Positions 1 through 9,890 of a stretch of 64,000 bases of DNA are shown in pieces. The notes under the pieces are model-generated. The model had not been told where the DNA came from, ran no database searches, and worked only from the letters and a program-made list of their open reading frames with translations. The first letter of the stretch is position 1; each line of letters opens with the position of its first letter. The position numbers and the translations under genes are program-made. Source of the stretch: Oxytricha trifallax (Eukaryota; Ciliophora; Spirotrichea; Sporadotrichida; Oxytrichidae); assembly GCA_000711775.1 (NCBI GenBank), contig ARYC01000706.1, positions 61,158-125,157 on the forward strand, written 5' to 3'.

Positions 1-38
1 ATATAAAAAGACTTTAATATCTTTATTATATTAACTTT

Positions 39-171
39 TGGGAGGCCATGATGCTTCTGGGAGGTCCTGACTTTTGCTGGGAGGCCCTGACGTTGCTGGG
101 AGGCACGGCCGTCACCCCCTCTCTGGGAGGCCCTGACGGTGCTGGGAGGCACGGACGTCAACACCCTAAAA
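39..171. repeat. GC-rich minisatellite, locus 1
   Basis: About six degenerate copies of a 19-25 bp unit, consensus near CTGGGAGGCCCTGACGTTG, ending in GACGTCAACACCC. It is far more GC-rich than its surroundings. Units of the same type recur at 15.5 kb (inverted) and 22.6 kb, and all three arrays end in a version of TCAACACCC. The array is open as an ORF on the plus strand, but this follows from the repeat and not from a gene. Confidence 0.75.
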
Positions 172-443
172 ATCATCTGAATGCTCAGAATATTTTTAAA
201 ATTTTCCTATGCCAAGATTTATGGACTTCATAATTAAAAAACTAAGAAAAATCAATAAAGGACTTGAACAATATTAGATATAATTTATTATTCAAATTAA
301 TATTAATTAAATAAAAATGCCAATGATCATGGGTATTATAGAATGCTTATTCATTTTGCTTTATGTTTAATTTGTAAATTTTCTGCCTGTAATTATAGTC
401 TTATGGTGATTGTAAAAACGCAACTCTCTTTATGCTTGATAAT
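172..443. other. AT-rich spacer
   Basis: Nothing recognisable lies between the minisatellite and the TBE end. The last three bases, AAT at 441-443, are the left target duplication of the TBE. Confidence 0.5.
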
Positions 444-1639
444 CAAAACCCCAAAACCCTTTCAGTAGTTTGATTGAGTTTTTGATTGATAAAAGTAGAC
501 TATTAATGCATACTTTATTAGGGTTTTAATAGGGTTTATGTAGGTTTATAATGTTTAAATATTAGTAATTTAAGTGAGTATGCGAGGTTTGGGCTCAGTT
601 TATGACAATGAGTATATAGATTTATTGTTTAAGTTGCGTTATGGTTGCGATGATTATAGTTATCAACTCAAATCTTTTCTAAATTACACATCTATAGCAA
701 GGCTACTCCATAAATCTCCTGCAACTGTGAGGTCTCACTGTCTATTAGCATTGAATTTAAAGAGATAGCATCTTAATTCTAAGCCTAAGAGACCCTTAAA
801 ATTTTAGCAGCATCATATCGATTATCTTATTAATGATAAGACTCTTAAATACTGGGCTCACTTCTCTCTCGCCTAAAGAGCTGTGATGTTTCATCGCCGA
901 TTTCCTGAGCTTCATATCTCTGCTTAATCTATAGCGAACATATATAAAAAGAACGGAATATCTTACAAGACAGTCAATCGCCTTAACAGAGTGAATGACT
1001 TTAATGTTCCATTTTATAAGACTCATTTAAAATATATATTCGATTAAATGCAAAGGTCTTAAGAGCATAATATAAAGTTCATACACGCTGATGAGGCAGT
1101 ATTCACGTTTAATACCTTCATATCAAGGTCTTGGTATAAGAGGTACAGCAACATTGAAGTATATGATTAAAAGGTTAAGGCTTAAACTTATGCTTTACTT
1201 GGTGGAATAAGCGAAGATAATGGCCTCGAGACTTATGTTATCCACTCTACTTCAATAAAGATCGAATAATATATAAAGTTCTTGCAATAACTCAGAGATA
1301 AGTACGCCGACTAAGAGATTATTCTGTTTGTAGATAACTTATCTGTCCATAAAACTAAAGACACAAGGAAGGAATATGAAAGGCTAAACATAACACCTGT
1401 ATTTAATGTTCCATACAGTCCTCAGTTCAATGGAATTGAATTATATTGGGGGTTATTGAAAGGCCACTACAAGAAACTTCTGCTCTATCACTTGATGCAC
1501 GATCTGAAGATAGATACTGTCGATTTTATTAAGAGTGCTGCTAAGAGAGTCAGCGATGATAAAGCTAAAGTATGCGCAAGAGAAGGGAGATTTTGTGTAT
1601 ATAAATAAGTTTTAGATTTAAACGAATGAATTAGTTCAC
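444..1639 (+). mobile_element. TBE transposon, truncated copy (left end and transposase only)
   Basis: The element starts with CAAAACCCCAAAACCC directly after AAT, which fits the 3-bp ANT target known for TBE1. The left terminal repeat is nearly identical to that of the complete copy at 17687. After the transposase the TBE sequence stops at position 1639, exactly where a foldback element begins. The sequence beyond the foldback is not TBE, so the reverse-strand gene, the zinc-finger kinase gene and the right end are all missing. Confidence 0.9.
580..1629 (+). CDS. TBE 42-kDa transposase, DD34E (IS630/Tc1/mariner superfamily)
   Basis: This 349-residue frame cuts and joins transposon ends in the nucleus; TBE transposases are known to be needed for germline DNA elimination in Oxytricha. 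It is read with TAA/TAG as Gln and ends at TGA 1627-1629. I chose ATG 580, the first ATG, with MRGLGSVYD as N-terminus; it lies just inside the terminal repeat. Catalytic motifs are complete: HADEAVF, FVDNLSVHKTK and FNGIELYWG, the last two acids separated by 34 residues. Length is identical to the gene in the complete copy at 17825 and no frameshift was found, although the rest of this element has been lost. Divergence from the 17825 copy is a few per cent, with many changes silent (for example CAG for TAG). Confidence 0.93.
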
Positions 1640-2062
1640 ATATTGTAGGAATACATTTGAAATTGAGAAAATATAATTAATTAAATTTATAATAATTCAA
1701 AATCGTGGCAGTTAAAGTTGGACAATTTGAACGATCTTGGCCTCATTCGATAGGGAATTTAAAATTAGCTGGACTTTACTATTGGCGGTACTAATTTATC
1801 GCATTCCTGGAGCGAGATAACTCAACTTTAATGTTAGGGTATAATTTAATAAATTTAGATGAGTTTAATTAAAGTGAAATTATCTCGCACCAGGATGCGA
1901 TAAAATAATACCGCCAACAATAAAGTCCAGCAAATTTTAAATTCTCTATTGAATGAGCCCAAGATCGTTCAAAATGGTCTACTTTAACTCCCACGATTTT
2001 GATTTATTATAAATTGTTTAATTAATTATATTTTCCCAATTTCGAATGGATTCCTACAATAT
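1640..2062. mobile_element. Foldback element, family 1 (hairpin MITE)
   Basis: Almost the whole 423 bp is one imperfect inverted repeat with arms of about 200 bp. The ends read TGTAGGAATACATTTGAAAT and its inverse, flanked on both sides by ATAT. Inside the arms are TTAGCTGGACTTTACTATTG and GATCTTGG-CTCATTCGATAG. A second member with the same ends and internal blocks lies at 54858-55267. There is no coding capacity. It sits exactly at the break point of the truncated TBE. Confidence 0.85.
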
Positions 2063-3238
2063 ATCATAAAATAAGGAACAAAATCTCATTATAAAAGCAT
2101 TTTCAAATGTAAATAAATTGTATATGTATTTATTTTGTCTAATAAATTGTTATATTAAAAATAATTAGAACTAATTTACTTAATTAAACTTAAAAAAAGT
2201 TTTAAAATTATAAAATATAACAAATATTATTTGTATTGAGAGATTTTAGGCCAAGGTTTACAATCTCAACCTAAAAAACAGTTAATAAGCTGCGATATAA
2301 ATTATTGAATTATTGAGGGAAGTACATTCCAATTATTTATTAATAGAATTTCATACAAAATATATTAAATTTAATGGTATTAATTACAAAATTGGGATAA
2401 ATATTTAATTTTAGATAATAAATATTCATTTATTAATTTTCATATAATCTACATGGTCCTGTTTTTTTTTTAGTTAAGTATAATTAAATAACCTATTAAA
2501 AAGGTTATCTAATGTGATGTAATATAAAGTTAAAAAAAAGAATTTAAATAAATGTAGATTTAAAAAAAATATGTTAATAAATATTTAAATTAATGCTAAT
2601 TTAAAAGTGCTGTTTTTGTTAGTCATTATTAACTCAAGATTCTGACAATAATTTTTTTTTATTAAAAAAAATATTTTTTTAAATTTGAGACTCTAAATAA
2701 ATATATAATATATAATATTTATATTATAAATTTTTATTTATAAACAAAAACCTATTAGTATCAAAAACAATTAATAAATTATCAAATAAAGTTTATTAAG
2801 GAGGTAAAAAAAAACTGGATAAATTTCACTTGTCAATAGTTTTATTATCCATTCACATTAAATAAATATTAATATTATAAAAAGGCTTCATTTTATTAAT
2901 TAAACATAAAAATGTTATTTGAATTATAAATGCCTTTTCGTGCGATACGAGGCCTCTAATTTAACATTTTAATTTTAATTTTAAATAAAATATATTTCAT
3001 TTTTGGGATTTAGTTTTAATTAAATTTTAAAGATTTATTTTTTCTGGTTAAAAATATTTTCTTTAATTTCCACAAACTATTATTTGCAATGACCCAATAT
3101 ACCTTCATAATATCACGTCATGTAGAGAATTAGAAAATACAAATAAGGTATAATATATCAAATTTTTAAGTTTTGTCATTGGCTGAACTAGGTAAATTTA
3201 GAAAAGTGTAAATTCGTAAATAAATATCTTTGACCAAT
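2063..3238. other. AT-rich spacer
   Basis: Very AT-rich, with no credible gene. It contains the left copy of a diverged direct repeat (2930-3140) and ends with AAT (3236-3238), the target duplication of the next element. Confidence 0.5.
2930..3140 (+). repeat. Diverged direct repeat, left copy
   Basis: This AT-rich stretch shares ordered blocks with 8495-8695: CGAGGC, GGATTTAGTTTT, AAATATTTT and ATATCACGTC-TGT-GAGAATTA. The two copies lie on either side of the TBE-family element at 3239-8268. Confidence 0.5.
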
Positions 3239-3311
3239 TAAAACCCCTTAATGAGGTTTATAATTGCTTTGATTTGTGGGGAATTTTTTAGGGGTTATGG
3301 TTATTAATTAA

Positions 3312-4368
3312 ATGCGAGACAAAAATTGCAGGCTTTTGGGGTCTATTTATTATGAAAAGTATATAGATTTAGTGATTAAACTGCGATATGGATGTGATAT
3401 ACACATCTATAAGTCAAACCAGTACTTAATTATAAGTCAATTTTACTGGTCTTAAAGCGAACTCCATTAACAGTTAGCTCTCACTTTCTTATAGTAGTAT
3501 AACTAAAGCAATAATATCTGAATTCTTAGCCTTAGAGGAAATCAAAGTTTCAATAGAAGAATATTAACTATCTTATTAATGAGAAATCTTTGAAGTATTG
3601 GGCTCTCTTCTCTCACGACCAACCAGCTACTTTGATTCACCGCCGTTTCCCTGAGGTGAAGATCTCTGCATAGTCTATTGCAAACATTTATAAACGAAAT
3701 GGTATCTTTTACAAAGGTTTTAATCGTATCAAGAGAGTAATTGATTTCACTATGCCATTTTACAACAACAAAAACAACAATAACAGCAACAATTATATTT
3801 AAATGCAGAGAGCCTAATAGAATAATATAAAGTTTATACATGCTGACGATGCTGTGTTTACATTCAACACTTTAATCTAGAGGTATTGGTTAAGAGGCAT
3901 AGTAACATAGAAGTATATGATTAAAAAGTAAAGGTATAAACAATGGCAATTCTTGGAAGTACTAGCAAGGATGCTGGTTTGGAAACTTATGTTATTCATC
4001 CTCGCTCTATTAAGACAGAGCAGTATATCAAATTCTTAGAACAGCTGAGAGAGAAGTACCCTGAATAAGAGATTATACTGTTTGTTGATAATCTTTCTGT
4101 TTATAAGACTAAAGAAACAAGGCAAAGTTATGAACAACTTAGAATAACACCAGTGTTCAACGTGCTTTTAAATCCCATAGTTTAATGGAATTGAATACTA
4201 CTAGGGTATATTAAAAGGCCAATTACAAGAAACTGCTGCTATACCACCTTATGCATGACCTACCTATCGATACAGTAGACTTTATTCAAAGTTCAGCAAA
4301 GAGAGTAAAAGTATGCTAAAGATGGGAGAGTGAATATATACAAATAAGTTTTATAGTTAAGTTATTGA
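3312..4368 (+). pseudogene. TBE-family transposase, frameshifted
   Basis: The start (ATG 3312) and most of the 42-kDa transposase can be followed, but only by changing frame several times. Recognisable stretches are YIDLVIKLRYGCD near the start, FPEVKISAQSIANIYKRNGI, FIHADDAVFTFN (first catalytic Asp), IILFVDNLSVYKTKET (second Asp) and GIEYY (Glu). Frame is lost around 3440-3530, near 3890 and near 4165-4180. A short AAC-rich run at 3764-3795 encodes poly-Asn where other TBEs have a few residues. The frame ends near TGA 4366. It is not functional as it stands. Confidence 0.8.
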
Positions 4369-4379
4369 ATAAATAAATG

Positions 4380-5157
4380 ACATTTAAAACTCTTTCGTAG
4401 GAGCTGGCTTCTCTTTATTTTCTTCTTCTTCCCTCCTCCTAAGTTTCATCTCTTACTGCCAGCTCCAGCATCTATATTTATTGAATCTAGAGGCTATATA
4501 TTTGAATAAAGTATCTTGCTGACCTCATACTTTGTCTGCGACTTTCGCTCTCTGTGAAGTTTTCTCTATCCCTTCATCAAGAAGATGCCAGTACCAGATT
4601 TTTTCTAAAGAGTTAAGCTTCAAATGCTACTTGAAATAAAAGGGTGCTTCTGCAGCTTTGATAGCCAGCTCTCACTTATCTTAATCCCTTGTTTTTCCAT
4701 ATCTTCTGAAGAGATGCTGTACCTTTTCTTATGAGATTCTTGAATAATTTCTTTCAAGTAATCACCTTTTATTGTTGCAAGTATGCCAAAGAATATAGTT
4801 TCTTTCAGGTAGTTTATTTGACAACTGCTTCTTAGTAGGCAGGTACTGCGAAACCTCTGGGTCGTTCATAGCATCATCATACAAGTTATTCACTGAGATT
4901 TCAGGATATTTTGGAATCTCTGCAAGCTTTGCATCTTAAGTTTTCAATGCTCTTCTATTCGCAGAGTATCGCTCTTAAAAATATTTTTAGTATCTTCCAT
5001 CGTTGGCAGGAACAAACCAACTACATAATAAAGATTAGCTTCTATGAGTTCATTACCTTGTAGGCATCAGGTAGCGATGCAAATCCTCCATACTTCTAAA
5101 TCTTTAAATCAATTATTGTGCTTGCACTCTTTTCATTGCATCATTCATTGACTCCAT
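4380..5157 (-). pseudogene. TBE-family 22-kDa protein gene, degenerate
   Basis: This reverse-strand gene starts at ATG 5157 with ESMNDAM, as in the intact TBE copy. It can be followed through the IPKYPEISV-like, SNKLPERN-like and WLSKLQKHPFISS segments to LHRERKSQ, NIDAGAGSKR and EEEENKEKPAPT. Several indels break it, including one extra A just after a putative 26-nt intron at 4605-4630 and indels near the C-terminus. The conserved pieces downstream of that intron matter because they show that the region past the old 'stop' is coding in this divergent family too. The function of this protein family is unknown; the C-terminal half is basic. Confidence 0.7.
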
Positions 5158-5239
5158 CATGTTTACAGATCTAAGAAATGATATTCAAATTTAAGTTTAT
5201 TGATTTCAATTATATACCTCTTAGAAACATACTATTAAT

Positions 5240-6339
5240 CTAGTATAATCAAAATGGGGAGATCGTTATAAAAAAATCAAATGGGGAGATCGTTATAAAA
5301 TAATCAAAAATGATAAGAATTAAGATTATGTTCAAATCAAAGTATACTAATGTGTTTCAAACTGTCGAGATTATGAATTAAGATTAAGTACTTGCTTATT
5401 TAACTTTAATTAACTGATTTAACATTGATATATTTAATTTTTAATTTAATCAACTTTTCCATTTCATTTCTATTTTAGGGCAGTGACTTTTTCTTCTCTT
5501 CTAATGACTTTCATTGCAACCTTTTCTTGAGTGTTTTTTGTGAAAAAAATTTAGATATCTTCAGGATCTTCCTTGAGCTATCTTCAGGGTATCTTCCTAA
5601 AAATAATAAAATTTTGAAATTTTCAGTAGTAATAGTAATAGCAGTAGCAGTAGCAATAGTAACAATAACAATAGAATTAATAGCAATAACAATAAATTCA
5701 GCAATAATTTATAAGCTGTTAAAATTCTTTAGAATTTTCAAAAATTTAAAAAACATTGTTTTATGTAGTTATGATGAAGATGAATATTACGATGAGGAAG
5801 ATGAAAATATAAAACAATGTTTTTTAAATTTTTGAAAATTCTAAAGAATTTTAACAGCTTATAAATTATTGCTGAATTTATTGTTATTGCTATTAATTCT
5901 ATTGTTATTGTTACTATTGCTACTGCTACTGCTATTACTATTACTACTGAAAATTTCAAAATTTTATTATTTTTAGGAAGATACCCTGAAGATAGCTCAA
6001 GGAAGATCCTGAAGATATCTAAATTTTTTTCACAAAAAACACTCAAGAAAAGGTTGCAATGAAAGTCATTAGAAGAGAAGAAAAAGTCACTGCCCTAAAA
6101 TAGAAATGATTTGAAAAAATTAATTGAATTAAAAATTAAATATATCAATGTTAAATCAGTTAATTAAAGTTAAATAAGCAAGTACTTAATCTTAATTCAT
6201 AATCTCGACAGTTTGAAACACATTAGTATACTTTGATTTGATTTGAACATAATCTTAATTCTTATCATTTTTGATTATTTTATAACGATCCCCCCATTTT
6301 GATTATTTTATAACGATCCCCCCATTTTGATTATACTAG
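5240..6339. mobile_element. 1.1-kb palindromic foldback element nested in a TBE
   Basis: Two arms of about 527 bp, nearly identical in inverted orientation, surround a loop of about 47 bp (5767-5813). The ends read CTAGTATAATCAAAATGGGG, followed by two tandem copies of a unit around ATGGGGAGATCGTTATAAAA. ATTAAT flanks both sides and may be the target duplication. Each arm holds an AGT/AAT/AGC trinucleotide tract. The two roughly 100-residue frames seen on opposite strands are the same sequence read from each arm and have no recognisable domain. The insertion lies between the 22-kDa and kinase pseudogenes. Confidence 0.85.
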
Positions 6340-6710
6340 ATTAATATTAAATATGGGCATCCTTTTGGAGGTTAACCTCTAAGAAGGATATGGATAAGGT
6401 TTTGAGAACTGATTTCAAACTTGAGTGATTGAGATCAATTTCTTCTGTTATAGTTCCATATTTTTATATTTAAATTAGTTCGTACTTAATTAGGAGGACC
6501 TCCTAAATTTGTACGTGCTATAATTAACATATTATTTTTTAGTTAAAATGGTTAATTTCTCATCCATATTTAGAGCTGGATCCTCTCTTAGCACTCATAT
6601 TTCTTCTTTTATACTCTAAAAACTTACCTTGAAACTTGTAGGCTTGCATAGCTCTCATATAACCTATCAGTTAAAGATGCAGTTTTATAATTTTAAATTC
6701 AAATTTATAT

Positions 6711-8157
6711 ATGTGCGCTAACATTTTAAGAAAAACAACAGCACTTCCATCAAACTAAATGAGACTTTACCTTTGGCAATAAGAAGTGTGATAGCTGCGA
6801 GATGAACTCTCATAAAGAACCATCAGACCGATCACTTGATGTTTCAGTTATTAAGTTAAAAGTTAATAATATAAAATAAATGGCAAACAAGTTTACTGGA
6901 GACAGAGAGGAGGAGAAACTTAGAAATGAAATTTCAATGAAAGTAGAGGAAATTGAAGTATATTTTTGTGAGAAGTGTTAAAGAGACTTCACTCATAAAT
7001 TTAGCTGGTACAGGCGTATGAAGGTCCATAAGGATTCTAAGCCTACTGTATACTGAAAGCATACAAAGTTGATGGAAAGTATGATTGCTTTGAGTGAAAC
7101 AAGCTGTATGCAAATTACAAGAGATTTAATCAAGCATCTTTTAAAAGCTCACAAGAAAGGTTTAGAAATTGAAAAGCATGAAGATTAATTGAAGCTACTA
7201 AACAAAAAAAAAGCAAGAGAATCCTCGAAAGTGGGAGAGCTCGAACAAGCTAGTGAGTCAGATTATGTAAGGAAATCACGCAACCTACTAGCATCAGAAA
7301 TCACAAAGATTATGATTTAAATTCAATAAAAAAAAGACTCCTTTTCTTTCCTAAATTAACCTAGACACTTCGCTTTAAAGCTACCTTATATTAGAAGAGT
7401 CCTTTAATAAGAAAGTTACCAATGATCATCAATACTATTACAAGGTGTATCCCTTCAACTATCTCTTAACTGATGATAAATATTAGATGGAGTTTACAAA
7501 GGAGTATCAAGTACTCACTCAAGCAAAGTTTAAATAGTGAAGTTACTTAATCAAGCTAGATACTATTCTTCTAGACAAATATCATGTTGTTTTTAGACCC
7601 CCGCTATATGAAATGACCCTAAGAAATTTCATTACTGATCAAAGGAATCATAAGTAGCTTGCTTTGATAGCATCTTAAACCTTACAAGGTATAAAGAGCT
7701 ACATAAGTAAGGCTTTATTCATAGAGATTTGAAGCCTGAGAATATTTTGATAAAATTCTCGCCTGTAAGAGTAACAATTATTGACTTCAAACAGAGCATT
7801 AAGGGTGGAAGTGTCAAGGTTAGGAAGTGTAATGGGAACTGCAGGCTATTATCCAGAAAGAAAAGACTGGAGAGATGAAGACTTTCAATGGGATTTGTGG
7901 GCAATGGCAGCAATAATGATAGAGTGCGATATACCTCGCAATGAATACTACTCTACAAAATGCGAGAAGGATGCTAAACAAAGAATAAAGCAATTTATTG
8001 ACAAAACAGAGTATCTCAATCAATGAAAAAGATGGCAGAATAAGGTATATTCAAGCCAAACCCATGATCAAACATTTCAACCGAATAGATAGAGTGATGG
8101 TTGAGAAAAGTAAACTTCAGAACTCTACCACATGATCCAAAAGTGCATTTTGAGTGA
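6711..8157 (+). pseudogene. TBE-family zinc-finger protein kinase, broken
   Basis: The homologue of the 57-kDa TBE protein begins MCANILRKTTAL at 6711. One zinc finger is readable (FCEKCQRDFTHKFSWYRR). The kinase part keeps FIHRDLKPENILI near 7720, an IIDF metal-binding motif near 7780, and then in another frame MGTAGYYPERKDWRDEDF and WDLWAMAAIMIECDIPRNEY. In-frame TGAs and frameshifts separate these blocks. The end LPHDPKVHFE and TGA 8155-8157 match the C-terminus of the intact copy (LPHDTKLMFV). Confidence 0.8.
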
Positions 8158-8494
8158 TTAAATTAAATACATTTCCTTTAAAATTCACATTAAAACCTAT
8201 TAATAACCCCAAACCCTAACAAATTCCCTACAAATCAAAGCTTTTATAAATCTCATTAAGGGGTTTTGAATATAACTAAAACAAGCGTTTAAGGCATTCT
8301 AGTGCTCAAAATTTTTTATTTACTATGATTTCAACTTATGAATGAATTCTGAATCTTTGCTTTACCCTCAGCACCCTATAAAGCAAGAAATAAATTCACT
8401 ATGGTACTTTTTTCATTGCAAGAAATTACAAATATATTTATAATATAAAATTTTTCGTAATTTTGGCAAATCTATAAAGTTTTTTTTAAACCAT

Positions 8495-8695
8495 GTTCAA
8501 GTTATGATTCGAGGCTTCTTATTTTTTCTCTTTAATCATTATTTTAATTTTATTTTATTTATATTTTGGATTTAGTTTTCTATTAATTTTAATAAAATTT
8601 TATTTCTGTTGAAAATATTTTTTATTAATCACACAATTAAAATTCCAAATCATTCAAATTATAGTAAATATATCACGTCTTGTGGAGAATTATAA
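8495..8695 (+). repeat. Diverged direct repeat, right copy
   Basis: Partner of 2930-3140, with the same order of shared blocks. See the left copy. Confidence 0.5.
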
Positions 8696-8825
8696 ATAAA
8701 ATATTGCTTAAATTTTATTCAGATTTTTAATATTTTGCTACAGTAATTAATTATTTTCTATAAAGATCTTATTGTTAATATTACTCCGATGCAATTTTTT
8801 AATTGCGTGACTTCTTTTTGTTTTT

Positions 8826-8830
8826 ATATA

Positions 8831-8864
<34 letters not shown>
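8826..8864. repeat. (AT)n microsatellite
   Basis: Simple AT dinucleotide run. Similar short runs occur near 49941, 53101 and 60446. Confidence 0.9.
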
Positions 8865-8867
<3 letters not shown>

Positions 8868-9244
8868 TCCTTTAAATTACTTTTTTATAAAAATTTATAT
8901 TTGATTTACTTTTGTACATAAGATTTGTTTTTTTAAGAATTTAAATTCTAAAACATATTCTAATTTAAGAAGTTTCTACTCGAAATCTGAAACATTGCTG
9001 GTTCCTTATATTTTGGATTTTTTAATTACAATTTGTTAATATTTCAATCTTATTTTTTAATTTTATATTCAATTATTTGAAGTTCCTGTTATTTTATCTT
9101 ATCAGTGTGTACTGTATATCGTTGTGTTTTTTTTATTTGTTTTTTTTTATCAATCTATTGTCAATAATTTGAAAGATTTTTTTATCTATTCTGATAACTT
9201 AAATTTTTTTCTTTTACTATGAGCATTTTAAGCATTCCCTATTA

Positions 9245-9890
9245 TTAAATTAGAAAGTTATAAGGATAGGGTGACCCACAGGGGCCCGAGGCTGGAGAAT
9301 TTCTAATAGAGCTTTCTACTACACTAAGGCCTGCTGAGGGTAGGCAGGGGGTTGCTGGGTTCACCGCATTAGGGGCCAGTCGGCGGGGTTCAATCTGTCA
9401 GATCCTAGACTCCTCGAGTCGTCTGCACGCTAAGGATTTCCCTGCATTAGATGAGCTACCTGGCGTGAGTTCAGCTTCCTAGGTAATAGGGAGCAGGATG
9501 AAGGTGGTGCTCAACCTTCAAAAGTGAGACGATGAGAACCATAGAAGCCAACGATAATGATTTTTCTCCCACACCAGGTCAGGTTAATGAGGCTACCACA
9601 GCGAAAGGACAGAGACTACTATCTCAGAAGCAGTGGAACCTGGTAAGCATTTTCTCCAGACTCCTCTTTAATTGTTTACAGGAAGCAGATCTCTTAGAGC
9701 TCTGCGGGGGATACTCCTAGTTCGCTAGGCTCTTATCTCGTATGCATCTTGATTACAGGGAGATGTGGAATGGGGGGCGAGGTGGTTTTTCGGAGTTTTC
9801 TAGTTCACGACTTGCCACGTCAACTCACTTCAGATACGTCTACATCACGACTAAAATTGATGGTTTGATTTTAGTATTAAACAGTGAAAT
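9245..9890 (+). repeat. Retroposon-like repeat, copy A (full length)
   Basis: A GC-rich unit of about 646 bp running from TTAAATTAGAAAGTTA to TGGTTTGATTTTAGTATTAAACAGTG. A second full-length copy (B, inverted, split by a TBE) has the same length without the TBE, and copy C at 30490 has only the last 200 bp. Loss of the 5' part fits LINE- or SINE-like retroposition. The motif GGGGTTCAATCTG near 9388 resembles a tRNA-type B box, but no convincing A box was seen. A frame from ATG 9532 runs about 127 codons to a TGA near 9905. It keeps a similar peptide in copy B (STPGQ...EAPTAKGQ against PTPGQVNEATTAKGQ), so it could be the 3' end of a LINE ORF. No domain is recognised. Confidence 0.6.

Larger units (their letters stand above)
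3239..8268 (+). mobile_element. Divergent TBE-family element, complete ends, decayed genes
   Basis: The ends are imperfect inverted repeats of about 74 bp (3239-3312 and 8195-8268) starting TAAAACCCCTTAATGAG and CAAAACCCCTTAATGAG. Both sides are flanked by AAT (3236-3238 and 8269-8271), the ANT target of TBEs. Gene order is that of a TBE: transposase forward, small protein reverse, zinc-finger kinase forward. The length of 5030 bp includes a 1.1-kb palindromic insertion (5240-6339); without it the element is about 3.9 kb, the usual TBE size. Ends and proteins differ clearly from the TBEs at 17687 and 40407, so this is another TBE subfamily. Confidence 0.88.
8272..9244. other. AT-rich spacer
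   Basis: No gene seen. It contains the right copy of the diverged direct repeat (8495-8695) and an (AT)n run at about 8826-8864. Confidence 0.5.

Noticed and set aside
48..233. Plus-strand frame of 61 codons.
   Set aside because: It is the translation of the minisatellite and not a gene.
5527..6046. Two frames of about 100 residues on opposite strands in the 1.1-kb palindrome.
   Set aside because: They are the same sequence in two inverted arms, made of a trinucleotide tract and AT-rich DNA. No domain, and no conservation outside the palindrome is visible.
9380..9400. tRNA gene or tRNA-derived SINE head, from the GGGGTTCAATCTG motif.
   Set aside because: No A box at the right distance and no cloverleaf could be drawn.
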